Shown here: positions 1 to 10,782 of the stretch, one piece after another
Layout of the letters: every line of letters begins with the position of its first letter
How positions within the stretch are numbered: position 1 is the stretch's first letter
Assembly (NCBI GenBank): GCA_052168315.1
Contig: JBQLZO010000091.1
Span: 104,391 to 168,390, forward strand
Direction of reading: 5' to 3'
DNA: 64,000 nt
Source: JBQLZO01 sp052168315
GTDB taxonomy: Bacteria; Planctomycetota; Phycisphaerae; Phycisphaerales; UBA1924
Program-made: the position numbers and the translations under genes
The notes under the pieces: generated by a model
Database searches by the model: none
The model's input: only the letters and a program-made list of their open reading frames with translations
What the model was told of the DNA's origin: nothing

Positions 1-444
1 ATCACGGCCCAGTCGCTGGCGGTGCTGATGCTCGGCGTGCTGCTCGGGCCGCGTCTGGGTGGCGCTGCGATCCTCGCGTATCTCGTCCAGGGTGCGGCGG
101 GCCTGCCGTTCTTCGCGGGCGGGGCCGGCGGGGCCCACTACCTTTTCGGTGCCGCTTCCGCGGGATACCTCTGGGCCTTCCTGCCCGCCGGCGTGTTCGT
201 CGGCCTCATGCACGAGCGCGGCTGGACCCGCTCGGTCTGGAGCGCTGCCGGCGTGTTCACGATCGGCACCGCCATCATCCTGCTGGGCGGGACGATGTGG
301 CTCGCCGCGTACTTCGCCTGGCTGGCGCCCGAAGCGCCCAGCGGAACACTGCTGATGCTCGGGGTGGTGCCCTTCATCCCCGGTGCGATCGTCAAGATCG
401 CGCTCGCCTGCGCGTTCCTGCCCCGCCCGACCCGCAGCGAGTGA
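1..444 (+). CDS. bioY: BioY family biotin transporter, 5'-truncated by window edge
   Basis: The frame is open from the first base, so the start lies outside the window and only the last 147 residues are present. BioY is the membrane substrate-capture (S) component for biotin uptake, working alone or with an ECF ATPase module. The fragment opens inside the conserved first motif (ITAQSLAVLMLG), continues with the Gly-rich loop (GGAGGAHYLFG) and the motif SAGYLWAF, and has about four hydrophobic segments. Family members are about 180-200 residues, so roughly 40-50 are missing. It converges on the SCO gene with a 12-base gap. No energising ATPase for it is visible here. Family assignment rests on recognised motifs. 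Confidence 0.85.
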   Translation: MTAQSLAVLMLGVLLGPRLGGAAILAYLVQGAAGLPFFAGGAGGAHYLFGAASAGYLWAFLPAGVFVGLMHERGWTRSVWSAAGVFTIGTAIILLGGTMWLAAYFAWLAPEAPSGTLLMLGVVPFIPGAIVKIALACAFLPRPTRSE

Positions 445-456
445 GCCCGCCCCCGT

Positions 457-1191
457 TCATTCCCCCGGAGCATCATCCTCATCGGCGATCGCCGGCAGAG
501 CCCGGAGTTCGAGCAGCAGGCGATCGACATCGTCGCGGTCCATGCCGTTGTAACTGTCGATGATCCGCCCGTCCGGCCCGAAGAGCAGGAATCGCGTCGG
601 GTGCACGATATTCGCCATCCGGCGACCATCGCCCATGTCGATCATTTGCGAGGCGTCGGTCTCGAAGTCGAACCCGAGCGACCGGGCCACGGAGCGCACC
701 ACCTTCTCCGGGCCGCTCAGCATCCGCCACTTCGGCGCTGCCACGCCGAGGTCGCGGGCGTACTCGGCGAGCCGCTCGGGGGTGTCGTTCACCGGATCCA
801 CAGACATCGAGAGCAACCGGACATGCGGGGGAGCTTCCGTGTACACGCGGTACATGTTCCCCATCATGAGCGGGCACGCGAGCGTGCAGTAGGTGAACAT
901 GAAGCTCATGACCGTATAGCGGTCCCGCAGCGCCGCCTCGGTCACCGGCTGGCCCGTTTGGTCGATCAGCGCGAAGGCCGCGGGCTCCATCTCTCGCAGC
1001 GCAGCCCGGCGCGCGTTCGCTCGTTCGATCTCCTCGCTCAGCGCGCCCAGCGACGGGTCGGCCGCGTCCGGGTCCCTCGCGAAGAGCAGCATCGCGCCGG
1101 CGCCGACCATCACCAGGAAGCTCAGCGCCGCGAGCAGCCCGATGATGTGCACCGCGGCGATCCCCCTCGATTGTCCGATCCGATCCGGCAT
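457..1191 (-). CDS. SCO1/SenC-type copper chaperone for cytochrome oxidase
   Basis: Membrane-anchored thioredoxin-fold protein of 244 residues. SCO proteins deliver copper to, or reduce, the CuA site of cytochrome c oxidase at the outer face of the cytoplasmic membrane. One N-terminal membrane segment (about residues 12-37) is followed by the domain with the copper-binding CxxxC (C102, C106 in TYCTLACP) and the distal ligand histidine H197 (NIVHPTRF). I chose ATG at 1191 because a GGAG lies five bases upstream; a TTG at 1209 would add six residues. It is the last gene of a co-directional block with an ABC exporter pair and heme O synthase, all fitting oxidase assembly. Confidence 0.9.
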   Translation of the reverse strand: MPDRIGQSRGIAAVHIIGLLAALSFLVMVGAGAMLLFARDPDAADPSLGALSEEIERANARRAALREMEPAAFALIDQTGQPVTEAALRDRYTVMSFMFTYCTLACPLMMGNMYRVYTEAPPHVRLLSMSVDPVNDTPERLAEYARDLGVAAPKWRMLSGPEKVVRSVARSLGFDFETDASQMIDMGDGRRMANIVHPTRFLLFGPDGRIIDSYNGMDRDDVDRLLLELRALPAIADEDDAPGE

Positions 1192-1284
1192 GTTCGCTCC
1201 ATCTCTCAAGAATCGCCGCCCGGGGCCGCCCAGCGCCCCGCACGCCGGATCATTGGGTGCGTTCGATCGGCGGTCGAACCGGTT

Positions 1285-2145
1285 TCAGCGTTCGCCGGCC
1301 GCGCCGGTCCTTCGCGCGGACCGCTCGATCGCCAGCCACGCGATCCCCGCCCCGCCGCCCGCGAACAGGACCGCGCCGAGCCCGCCGAGCAGCGCAAGCC
1401 CGGCCGGCGCCTCTCCGACGCCGAGCGCTCCGCCGAGCGCGAGTGTTGCCCAGTGCAGCGGGTTCAGCCACATCACGATCGCAAGCCAACCGCTCGCGCC
1501 GCTGGCCGGGAACAGCGCCCCCGACAGCACCCACATCGGGAGCAGGACCATGTTCATCACGCCGTGGAAGCCGCCGATCGAATCGACCTTCCACGCCAGC
1601 GCCAGCCCGACCCCGATCACGCCCATCGCCGTCAGCGCCAGCACCACCACCGCCAGCAGCAGGCCGATCACACCCGCGGGGGAGAGCCCCACGAGCATCG
1701 CGAACACGATCAGCAGCGCCGCCTGCAAGACCGCCACGAGCCCGCCCCCGGCGATCTTCGAGACCACCACGCTCCAGCGCGGCGCCGGGCTCACCAGCAC
1801 CGACTGCAGGAAGCCCGCATGCCGATCCTGGATCAGCGAGATCGCGCCGATCACGCTGGCGAACATCACCACCATCGTCGCCATGCCCGGGAGCAGGTAC
1901 GACGCGTACCCGATCGCCGCATCGCCGCCCGGAGTGCCGCTCTCACCCCCGAGATCGCTCGCGCCGGGCATCACAAACGAGTTGTCCAGACCCGCGCCCG
2001 CGAGCAGCCAGAACAGCACGGGCGTGAGCAGGGCCGTGAGGAGCCGCGAGGGCTGGCGCACCAGCCTCAGCAGCTCGCGCTTGGTGAGCACCCGGGTCGA
2101 TGCGATGCCATCAGTCATCATCACCCCCAGTGGAAGGCGCACCAT
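1285..2145 (-). CDS. ABC-2 type transporter permease
   Basis: Polytopic membrane protein of 286 residues of the ABC-2 export permease family (DrrB/NodJ type), with about six hydrophobic segments and a short cytoplasmic N-terminus (TKRELLRLVRQPSRLL). It should form the membrane channel for the ATPase encoded just upstream, whose gene it overlaps. ATG codons at 2145, 2121 and 2118 are all possible; 2121/2118 sit right at the ATPase stop and are the more economical choice. Permeases of this kind occur between ctaB and SCO genes in oxidase-assembly loci, but the exported substrate is not known and cannot be told from the sequence. Confidence 0.85.
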   Translation of the reverse strand: MVRLPLGVMMTDGIASTRVLTKRELLRLVRQPSRLLTALLTPVLFWLLAGAGLDNSFVMPGASDLGGESGTPGGDAAIGYASYLLPGMATMVVMFASVIGAISLIQDRHAGFLQSVLVSPAPRWSVVVSKIAGGGLVAVLQAALLIVFAMLVGLSPAGVIGLLLAVVVLALTAMGVIGVGLALAWKVDSIGGFHGVMNMVLLPMWVLSGALFPASGASGWLAIVMWLNPLHWATLALGGALGVGEAPAGLALLGGLGAVLFAGGGAGIAWLAIERSARRTGAAGER

Positions 2146-3211
2146 CCGCTTCGGCCCCTTGTTCCTTCTCCAGCGGCTTGCCGGTCCTGCTCAGGTACAC
2201 ATCCGCGAGCGTGCCCGGTCCGAAGGAGTAGGGGGCCCGTGCGCTCGCCAGCGCCTCCGCGCCCCGGGCCAGCGCCCGCGCATCGCCCGAGATCGCCACC
2301 CGATCGCCCAGCGGGATGCGCTTCAGGTCGTCCACCCCGGCGGCCCGCAGCGCCGCGCTGCCGTGCTCATCCGTGAGGATCCGCGCATCGCCCATCGTGG
2401 CGATCAGTTCCTCTGGCGTTCCCTGCGCGACGATTCGTCCTCGGTCGAGCATCACCACCCGGTCGGCCCGCTCGGCCTCCTCGAAATCATGCGTGGACAT
2501 CAGCACCGCGATGCCATCGCGCCGGCACCGGTCCGACAGTGAGTCAAAGAACACCCGGCGGGATGCCAGATCGAGCCCCGTCGTCGGCTCGTCGATCAGG
2601 AGCACGCGGAGATCGCCGAGCATCGCGCGGGCCAGGTCCGCCCGCCTCGTCAGCCCGCCCGAGAGGCGGCCGACCCGGTCATCGCCCCGATCGCTCAGCC
2701 CCACCTCCGCGATCGCGGCGTCAACGCGGCCCCGCAGATCCCGGGGCGGGATCCCGAGCAGCGCGCCCTGCATCGTCAGGTTCTCACGGATGGTCAGCAG
2801 CGGATCCAGCGCGGGGCTCTGGAACACCACCCCGAGGCGCGTGCGGGCGCGGGCGCCCAGTGTTCCCGCGAGCCGCCCATCGATCCATGCGCCGCCGGCA
2901 TCGATGGGCTCGAGCCCCGCCAGGATCCGGAGCAGCGTCGACTTGCCCGACCCGTTCGCCCCCAGCAGCGCCAGGATCTCGCCGGGGTGGACCCGCAGGC
3001 TCACGCCCGACAGGGCGTGGACCTCCTTCGCCCGCTTGCCGCGCCCTGCGCGGTACACCCGCTCGAGATCATCCACGACGACAATGGCCCCGGTGCCGGA
3101 TTCGCCGGCATCGGGCGCGGTGTCCGGCGAGCTCGGGCCCTGTTCAACTCCTTCACCGGGTTCGAGCGGGATCAGATCGTCCATGGTTCGGCCCACCCCC
3201 GATTCACGCAT
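2111..3211 (-). CDS. ABC transporter ATP-binding protein
   Basis: Cytoplasmic ATPase of 366 residues. It shows Walker A (GANGSGKST, about residues 84-92), an ABC signature in degenerate form (LSGGLTRRADLARAM, with LSGGL for LSGGQ), Walker B (VLLIDEPTTGLD) and an H-loop (STHDFEEAERAD), followed by a C-terminal extension of about 100 residues as in DrrA-like export ATPases. The acidic, Pro/Gly-rich first 40 residues look unstructured; ATG at 3184 is an alternative start that removes nine of them. It pairs with the overlapping permease gene and lies 43 bases downstream of ctaB, implying a role in heme/copper oxidase biogenesis (inference from context). Confidence 0.88.
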   Translation of the reverse strand: MRESGVGRTMDDLIPLEPGEGVEQGPSSPDTAPDAGESGTGAIVVVDDLERVYRAGRGKRAKEVHALSGVSLRVHPGEILALLGANGSGKSTLLRILAGLEPIDAGGAWIDGRLAGTLGARARTRLGVVFQSPALDPLLTIRENLTMQGALLGIPPRDLRGRVDAAIAEVGLSDRGDDRVGRLSGGLTRRADLARAMLGDLRVLLIDEPTTGLDLASRRVFFDSLSDRCRRDGIAVLMSTHDFEEAERADRVVMLDRGRIVAQGTPEELIATMGDARILTDEHGSAALRAAGVDDLKRIPLGDRVAISGDARALARGAEALASARAPYSFGPGTLADVYLSRTGKPLEKEQGAEADGAPSTGGDDD

Positions 3212-3254
3212 GTCCCGTGCCCACCCCGTGCGGACGAAGCGTCCCGAGGAACGA

Positions 3255-4256
3255 TCACCCCATCACCGCCGCAACCCCCGCATCCACGACCAGTGCCAGC
3301 ATCACCGCCGGCAGGTACACCAGCGACGCGAAGAACACCTTGCGAGCCAGCGCATCGGTCCGCTTCTCGGCAAACTCCACCGACCAGCGGAACATCCAGA
3401 TCCCCGCCGCGATCACGGCCACCACGAAAATCCCCGTCAGCCGCTCATGCAGGAACGCCGCGGGCAGCAGCGACACCGGCAGCAGAATCCCCGACCAGAT
3501 CACCGCGCACCGCGCCGTCCGCCGCCCGGATGGATCCACGACCGACAACACTTGGTACCCGCCCCGCGCGTAGTCATCGCGGTACTTCCACGCGATCGCC
3601 GCGAAGTGCGGCAGCTGCCAGATCGCCATCAGCGCCACGATCCCCCACGCCGCCCACATCGCGTTGCTCGGCTCAAACGCCGCCCACGCGCCCGGCATCG
3701 CCGCCGACCACCCGATCACCGGCGGCATCGCCCCCGGCAGCGTCCCGACCCAGGTCGAATACACCGTCACCGTCTTCAGCGGCGTGTAGATCAGCACATA
3801 CGAGAGCACCGTGAACGCCGTCAGCGCCGCGGCCCCCGGCGTCGTGAACGCCCACAACAACCCGCACCCCGCCACGCTCAGCACCACGCCCGCGATCCAC
3901 GCCGCCCGCCGCGACAACCGCCCACTCGGAATCGGCCGATCCTTCGTCCGTTCCATCAGCGCATCGCGATGTGCTTCCCACGCCTGGTTCAGCGCGTTCG
4001 CCCCGCCCGCCGCCAGCGACACGCCAAGCAGGCACACCACCCCACGAACCGCCACGCCCCACCAGCCACCCACGCTCGCAGGATCCACCGCGATCGCCGC
4101 CAGCGCGAACCCCAGCCCGGCGGTGATCGCCACCATCTTCACGATGCCCGGCTTGGAGAGTTCGACGATCGAGCCGAGCACGCCGCGCGCGGCCACCACC
4201 TCAGGCGCACCATCGGCGGGCGAAGTCCCGAGCGGGTTGGAGGCGATGCGGGTCAT
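3255..4256 (-). CDS. ctaB: Protoheme IX farnesyltransferase (heme O synthase)
   Basis: Integral membrane prenyltransferase of 333 residues that attaches a farnesyl group to protoheme IX, giving heme O, the precursor of heme A for terminal oxidases. The diagnostic UbiA-superfamily region is present: NALNQAWEAHRDALMERTKD followed by RPIPSGRLS, with the Asp-rich prenyl-diphosphate site. About eight to nine membrane segments follow, as is normal for CtaB/CyoE. ATG at 4256 gives a sensible short cytoplasmic N-terminus. It heads the assembly block ctaB, ABC ATPase, permease, SCO; the oxidase subunits themselves are not in the window. Confidence 0.93.
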   Translation of the reverse strand: MTRIASNPLGTSPADGAPEVVAARGVLGSIVELSKPGIVKMVAITAGLGFALAAIAVDPASVGGWWGVAVRGVVCLLGVSLAAGGANALNQAWEAHRDALMERTKDRPIPSGRLSRRAAWIAGVVLSVAGCGLLWAFTTPGAAALTAFTVLSYVLIYTPLKTVTVYSTWVGTLPGAMPPVIGWSAAMPGAWAAFEPSNAMWAAWGIVALMAIWQLPHFAAIAWKYRDDYARGGYQVLSVVDPSGRRTARCAVIWSGILLPVSLLPAAFLHERLTGIFVVAVIAAGIWMFRWSVEFAEKRTDALARKVFFASLVYLPAVMLALVVDAGVAAVMG

Positions 4257-4384
4257 GGCGGATCACATTCTAGCCCAGCGGGAACGATTCCTGTCAGGCA
4301 GGAGCCGGGCCACCAGCCTCCGGGGATTTCCCGCTGAACCCAAGGTCCACCGCCTCGCCGACCCACCCGCGAGCGCGGCTGCTC

Positions 4385-5926
<1,542 letters not shown>

Positions 5927-6016
5927 CGATGCTCCCTGTCAGCGGTGTGCGTGATCGCGCTCCCGGTCCGATGTTCATCGCCGGTGGCGCCCGGGAGGGT
6001 ACTGCACCGACCGCGC

Positions 6017-7312
6017 CTACGGCGTGCGCAACTCAAACCGGGTGCCTCGCCGGACCACCCTGCCTGTCAGTTCCAGCATGGTCAGGTGCGCACGGATCCG
6101 GTGGGCGGCGAGCCCGGTCGTGCGTGCGATCGCATCCGGATCGCCGCTCTGCGACAACGCCCGGAGGATCACCGTCGGTTCATCGGCCGCTTCACCCGCC
6201 CGGTCACAGTCATCGCCGGACCCCTCATCCGGCTCCCCTTCCGGGCACGCGTCCGGCGAGAAGTCGTCGGCGGCTGATTCGGACGCCTCGTCGAACAGCC
6301 GCCCAGTGAAGATCGCGTGGGTGCCCTCGAACTGGTGCCTCGCGGCCGCTTCCAGCGCGCCGATCACATCGCCCGGGCACGCGACCAGCGCCGCACCGTC
6401 CCGGATCAGTTCCAGCGAGCCCGCCGATGCCGGCGAATCCACCCGTCCCGGGACCACCAGCACCTCGCGCCCGTGCTGTTCCACGGCCTCCCGGGCCGTG
6501 ATCAGCGATCCAGACCGCTTCGGAGCCTCGATCACGAGCACCCCGAGCGAGAGCCCGCTGATGATCCGGTTGCGGGCCGGGAAGTTGTCGGCCACCGGCG
6601 GCGTGTCGAGCGGAAGCTCGCTGATGACCGCGCCGCCCTCGCCCGCGATCCGCTCGAAGAGCGGGCGATTCTCCGGCGGGTAGTCGTGCGCCAGCCCGCA
6701 CCCCAGCACGGCGACCGTGATACCCCGAACCCGCAGGGCCGCACGATGGGCGGCCGTGTCAATCCCCCGGGCCCCGCCCGAGACGATGACGATCCCCGCT
6801 CCCGCGATCGCCGATGAAAACCGCTCGCCCTGCTCGATCCCGTATGCGGTGCAGCGCCGGGTGCCGACGATCCCCAGCCCATGCCATTCGCCCGCGCCGC
6901 CACCCGCCTGCGATGGGCCGGGCAGACGCCCGCGCACGAACAACACCCGCGGAGGATTCGGAATCGCGCGGAGCAGCGCCGGGTAGTGGGGGGCCTCGAT
7001 CGAGACAAGATCGACCCCCAGCGAACGCGCCCGCTCCAGTTCGCGCTGCGCGGCCTCCCTCGCCGCTGGAAGCGCCGACCGGATCGCCGCCGCCTTCGAA
7101 GCCCCGATCCCGGCGATCTCCCGGAGGCACGCCTGCGACACCGACCCCGCCTCGCCCGGACCGCCGACACGCTCGACCAGCCGGGTCGCCAGCACCGGGC
7201 CCAGCCCGGGCGTGTGCAGGAGCGTCAACTCACCGAGCAGCGCACGCTCCTCGTCCGTCCCAACGCACGGCGAGGCTGATCCATCCGAACTGAGCGCGGT
7301 CTCTTCGGTCAT
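6017..7312 (-). CDS. dprA: DNA-processing protein DprA (Smf)
   Basis: Cytosolic protein of 431 residues that loads RecA onto incoming single-stranded DNA during natural transformation. The order is an N-terminal helix-hairpin-helix region (HTPGLGPVLATRLVERVGG), the Rossmann-like DprA core with GTRRCTAYG and SGGARGIDTAAH, then a linker of acidic residues and a C-terminal winged-helix domain ending in a positively charged tail. ATG at 7312 starts the protein; upstream in-frame codons would add 37 unconserved residues. It sits downstream of pyrC on the same strand. Other competence genes (ComEC, ComEA, pilins) are not in this window. Confidence 0.93.
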   Translation of the reverse strand: MTEETALSSDGSASPCVGTDEERALLGELTLLHTPGLGPVLATRLVERVGGPGEAGSVSQACLREIAGIGASKAAAIRSALPAAREAAQRELERARSLGVDLVSIEAPHYPALLRAIPNPPRVLFVRGRLPGPSQAGGGAGEWHGLGIVGTRRCTAYGIEQGERFSSAIAGAGIVIVSGGARGIDTAAHRAALRVRGITVAVLGCGLAHDYPPENRPLFERIAGEGGAVISELPLDTPPVADNFPARNRIISGLSLGVLVIEAPKRSGSLITAREAVEQHGREVLVVPGRVDSPASAGSLELIRDGAALVACPGDVIGALEAAARHQFEGTHAIFTGRLFDEASESAADDFSPDACPEGEPDEGSGDDCDRAGEAADEPTVILRALSQSGDPDAIARTTGLAAHRIRAHLTMLELTGRVVRRGTRFELRTP

Positions 7313-7406
7313 GGCGAAGTCCCGCCCCCCAGCATACCGAACAAATCCCGGATTGCAAGCCGGCTTCCGGCGGCGGCCATGCCCTACAGCGCCCGCCACC
7401 GACGCC

Positions 7407-8753
7407 TCAGCGCGTTGCCGCACTCAGGATCGACCGGGCATCGAACGCGATGCGCCCCTCCACGACGGTCAACACCACCCCGGCCCCGCGCTTCGACCAG
7501 TCCCACCACCCGTTCCGCGATCGCGATCCCAGCCAGCGAGATCCGTCCGGATCTTCGCACGCCCCCAAGCCCGGATCGATCAGCACGAGGTCCGCAGGGG
7601 CCCCGGCTTCGATCCGGGGCGGCTCGAGATTCACGCACCGCGCCGGGGCCGTGGACATCCGTTCGATGAGAAAGCCCAGCGTCCACCGCCCGGTCTGCAC
7701 GAATTCCGCGTGGAGCGATGCGAATGCCGATTCCATCCCGATCACCCCGAACGGCGCCTCTTCCATGGGCAGCGCCTTGGTATGCGGCGCGTGCGGCGCG
7801 TGGTCGGTCGCGATGCAGTCGATGGTCCCGTCCTCGAGGCCCTCGATCAGCGCAGCGCGGTCATCCTCATCGCCCAGCGGCGGCTTCATCTTCCCGTGCG
7901 TCCCGAGGCGCTCGACATCCTCATCCGTGAGGCACAGGTGATGGGGCGAGACCTCCGCCGTCACCGGGGCGCCCCGTGACTTCCAGTGCCGGACCGCCTC
8001 GACCGATTCCTTCACGGACAGGTGGCACACATGCAGCCGGCACCCGGTCTCGTGGGCGAGCGCGCAGTCGCGGGCGACGCAGGTCGATTCGGAAAGTCGG
8101 GTCAGCCCCGGCAGCCCGAGGCGGGCCGAGACCCTTCCCTCGTGCATCACGCCGGGACCGGTCAGCGCCAGGTCCTCGCAGTGGTCCAGCACGACCATGC
8201 CCAGCTCCGCGGCCCACTGCATCGCGCGGCGCATCACCTCCGCGTTCGCGACCGGAAGCCCATCGTCGGAGAGCGCACCCGCGCCCGCAGCGCGCAGGAC
8301 CGCGAAGTCCGTCAGCGACTCGCCGCCCATCCCACGGCTCACGGCGGCGACGGGGATCACCCGCACACCGGACGCCTCGGGCTGCGCTGCGCGATCCAGC
8401 ACGAACCGGACCACGCCGGGAGAATCGCAGATCGGGCGGGTGTTGGGCATGCCGAAAACGACGCAGTACCCGCCGCGCGCGGCCGCGTGCGAGGCGCTGG
8501 CGATGGTCTCCGACGACTCGCCGCCGGGCTCGCGGAGGTGCGCGTGCGGCTCCACGAACGCGGGCGCCAGAAATTTGCCCGAGGCATCGATCTCGGTCGC
8601 GCCGCCGGCGTGATCGAGCCCGGTCCCGACATCCGCGATCGCCCCATCCCGGACCAGCACATCGCCGGGCCCATCGCGCCCGGTCATCGGGCAGACGATG
8701 TGCGCGTTCCTGATCAGCAGAGGGCCCGGCGTGTGCGTGTCTGAATTCTTCAT
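7407..8753 (-). CDS. pyrC: Dihydroorotase
   Basis: Zinc amidohydrolase of 448 residues catalysing the third step of pyrimidine synthesis, N-carbamoyl-aspartate to dihydroorotate. It has the class I features: HAHLREPG metal site, GMPNTRP, GALSDDG, the metal histidine region VLDHCEDLALT, and ATDHAPHAPH with the catalytic aspartate. The metal-bridging lysine is not evident at its usual place, as is common in bacterial class I enzymes that use aspartate. ATG at 8753 is chosen because the fold starts about ten residues later (PLLIRNAHIV). It lies 31 bases downstream of pyrB and is almost certainly cotranscribed with it. Confidence 0.93.
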   Translation of the reverse strand: MKNSDTHTPGPLLIRNAHIVCPMTGRDGPGDVLVRDGAIADVGTGLDHAGGATEIDASGKFLAPAFVEPHAHLREPGGESSETIASASHAAARGGYCVVFGMPNTRPICDSPGVVRFVLDRAAQPEASGVRVIPVAAVSRGMGGESLTDFAVLRAAGAGALSDDGLPVANAEVMRRAMQWAAELGMVVLDHCEDLALTGPGVMHEGRVSARLGLPGLTRLSESTCVARDCALAHETGCRLHVCHLSVKESVEAVRHWKSRGAPVTAEVSPHHLCLTDEDVERLGTHGKMKPPLGDEDDRAALIEGLEDGTIDCIATDHAPHAPHTKALPMEEAPFGVIGMESAFASLHAEFVQTGRWTLGFLIERMSTAPARCVNLEPPRIEAGAPADLVLIDPGLGACEDPDGSRWLGSRSRNGWWDWSKRGAGVVLTVVEGRIAFDARSILSAATR

Positions 8754-8784
8754 GTCGGTGTGGCGAGGTTTCAGTTGAGATGAG

Positions 8785-9834
8785 TCAGCGGCGCGTGGCG
8801 ATTTCCGCATCGCGCGCGACCGCCTGCCGGGTTTCATGCAGATCGAGCAGCGCTCCCATGCGGACCCGCACGCCGTTGGCGACCTGTTCCGTGATCGCGG
8901 AGCGCTGCGGATCGTCGACGACATCGTGCGCCAGCTCCACCCCGCGGTTCACGGGGCCCGGATGCATCAGGATCGCGCCCGGCTTCATCGCATCAAGGTG
9001 CCGCCGGGTGATCTGGTACGAGCGGGCGTACTCGCCAGTCGATGGGAACAGCACGCCGCCGCCCTGCCGCTCGAGCTGGATCCGCAGCGCGTAGATCACA
9101 TCCACTCGCCTGACAAGTTCATCCAGCCCATCGGCGCGAACGATCTCGATCGGCTGGCCGAGCCCCTGGCCGATCGAGGTCATGTCGTTGGGGCACAGCG
9201 CCACCGGACCGGCGAGCACCACCCGCGCGCCCAGCATCAGCGCTGCCTGGGCGGTCGAGCGCGCGACCCGCGAGTGCAGCACATCGCCCACGATCGCGAT
9301 GCTGATGCCCGCGAGCACGCCCGATGGCTCATCCGACGATGCGATGGGCCTCCCGAGCCGCTCGATGATCGTCAGCATGTCGAGCAGAGCCTGCGTGGGG
9401 TGCTGATGCCGCCCATCGCCCGCGTTCAGCACGCTCGCCCGCGTCGCCTTCTGCACCGTCGGCATGATCCCGGATCGGGCGTGCCGGACGACCAGATAGT
9501 CCGGCGCCATCGCGTCGATGGTTTGCACGGTGTCCAGCAGCGATTCACCCTTGGCCAGCGAGGAACCGGTCGCCGACAGGTTGACAACGGTCGCCCCGAG
9601 CCGGTGCGCGGCGATCTCGAACGACACGCGCGTCCGGGTCGAGTCCTCAAAGAACGCGTTGACGAGCGTGGCCCCGCGCAGGGGCATCTGGCCATCGCCA
9701 TGGACCGGGAGCGCTGCGCTGCGGGCGAGGATCCGCACCACGCCCCGGGCCCCGAGCCCGCCGATCGACAGCAGCGAGGGCGTCGCCCGATCGCCTCGGC
9801 GTGCTCCAGTGTCTTGTTGCTGGGAATCCGGCAT
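8785..9834 (-). CDS. pyrB: Aspartate carbamoyltransferase catalytic subunit
   Basis: Cytosolic enzyme of 349 residues joining carbamoyl phosphate and aspartate in pyrimidine synthesis. The carbamoyl-phosphate loop FFEDSTRTRVSFEIAAHRLG, the SLAKGESLLDT loop, the HPTQALLDMLTI motif and the substrate motif HPGPVNRGVE are all present. ATG at 9834 is preferred; a TTG at 9876 would add 14 residues. The first 30 residues (many Gln, Arg) are an extension relative to typical 310-residue catalytic chains. No regulatory pyrI is adjacent, but dihydroorotase follows at once, the arrangement found where the two enzymes form a complex. Confidence 0.93.
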   Translation of the reverse strand: MPDSQQQDTGARRGDRATPSLLSIGGLGARGVVRILARSAALPVHGDGQMPLRGATLVNAFFEDSTRTRVSFEIAAHRLGATVVNLSATGSSLAKGESLLDTVQTIDAMAPDYLVVRHARSGIMPTVQKATRASVLNAGDGRHQHPTQALLDMLTIIERLGRPIASSDEPSGVLAGISIAIVGDVLHSRVARSTAQAALMLGARVVLAGPVALCPNDMTSIGQGLGQPIEIVRADGLDELVRRVDVIYALRIQLERQGGGVLFPSTGEYARSYQITRRHLDAMKPGAILMHPGPVNRGVELAHDVVDDPQRSAITEQVANGVRVRMGALLDLHETRQAVARDAEIATRR

Positions 9835-9885
9835 CGGCGCGGAGTGTCCCGGGAACGCGTCCGCACGGCAACCCAACGCCCCCGA

Positions 9886-10734
9886 TCACCGGCTCCGCCC
9901 GTGCGATGGTGGCCCGGCATCGCACGCCTCATCATCCTGACCGTGCCGCGCCCGGATCTGCACCCGACGAGCGAAGTACCCGCCCCCGGCCACCCCCAGG
10001 ACAATCGCCGGGAGCCACAACGCATCGAGCCCCAGCCCGAGCCACGCGAAGTGCCCCACGACCCCGCCCACGAAGAACGCACCCAGCAGCAGCAACAGCA
10101 GCAGCAGCTTCCAACCCGCCACATCCCGGTGCCGGAGCCATTGCCCGAGCAGGAACCCGAGGTCCGTGGCGATCCCGGTGAGGTGGGTCGTCCGGACGAT
10201 CAGCCCGCCGTACGACGAGGCCATCGCGTTCTGGAGCCCCGCGGCCATCGCGACCAGCAGCACGCCGGGCGTGATCGACCACCGCACCACCACCGCCGCC
10301 AGCACCAGCAGCCCGGCCTCCAGCATCATCGCGATCCCGTAGGGCTCGCCGAGGCGCAGCGACGCCTTCCCGATCACCACCCCCGAAATCCCCGCCCCGA
10401 TGATGAAGCACCCGAACACCGGGAGCACGAACAGGATGTCGGCGCTGTTCCCCGCCCCAAGGTCGCTCGACAGCCTCGACACCGTCCCGGTCATGTGCGT
10501 CACGGGCACGCCCGCCCCGGCGATGAGCACCACATTCAGGAATCCCGCGATCGCCGCGAGCACGCACCCGCCGAGGAACACCAGCGGCTCGTTATCCTTC
10601 CCGGACCCCGCCGCCGGCATGCTCTCGAGCCCGGCGACCCGGCGCCAGTCCCTGCCGCGCATCCCACCCCGGCGCGCTGCAGCGCTCGGCTGGTCGCTCT
10701 GGCGTGGCGGCGGTGTGTCGACGGTGGGGGGCAT
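9886..10734 (-). CDS. YoaK/DUF1275 family membrane protein
   Basis: Integral membrane protein of 282 residues of uncharacterised function. After a Pro/Arg-rich N-terminus it has six hydrophobic segments and the family motifs FLNVVLIAGAGVPVTHMTGT and GLQNAMASSYGGLIVRTTHLTG, which identify DUF1275 (YoaK). Start is uncertain: ATG at 10734 has no good ribosome site and ATG at 10620 (MPAAGSG) is possible. A run of eight leucines is encoded by a CTG-type triplet repeat near 10084-10108. It is divergent from coaE, 48 bases away. No transported substrate can be proposed. Confidence 0.85.
   Translation of the reverse strand: MPPTVDTPPPRQSDQPSAAARRGGMRGRDWRRVAGLESMPAAGSGKDNEPLVFLGGCVLAAIAGFLNVVLIAGAGVPVTHMTGTVSRLSSDLGAGNSADILFVLPVFGCFIIGAGISGVVIGKASLRLGEPYGIAMMLEAGLLVLAAVVVRWSITPGVLLVAMAAGLQNAMASSYGGLIVRTTHLTGIATDLGFLLGQWLRHRDVAGWKLLLLLLLLGAFFVGGVVGHFAWLGLGLDALWLPAIVLGVAGGGYFARRVQIRARHGQDDEACDAGPPSHGRSR
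10084..10108 (+). repeat. AGC triplet repeat within YoaK-like gene
   Basis: Nearly uninterrupted AGC units (one AAC variant) that on the coding strand read as CTG/TTG codons for a run of eight leucines in a membrane segment. Short tandem triplets of this kind can gain or lose units by slippage without breaking the frame. Confidence 0.7.
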
Positions 10735-10782
10735 CAGGCTGGCTCAGCAGGTCATGGCTCAGCGGATCAGGACGAAACGGAG

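Noticed and set aside
5960..5997. Terminator or operator between dprA and gnd
   Set aside because: CTCCCGG/CCGGGAG is a perfect inverted repeat but with a 24-base gap and no T-tract; expected by chance in such GC-rich sequence.
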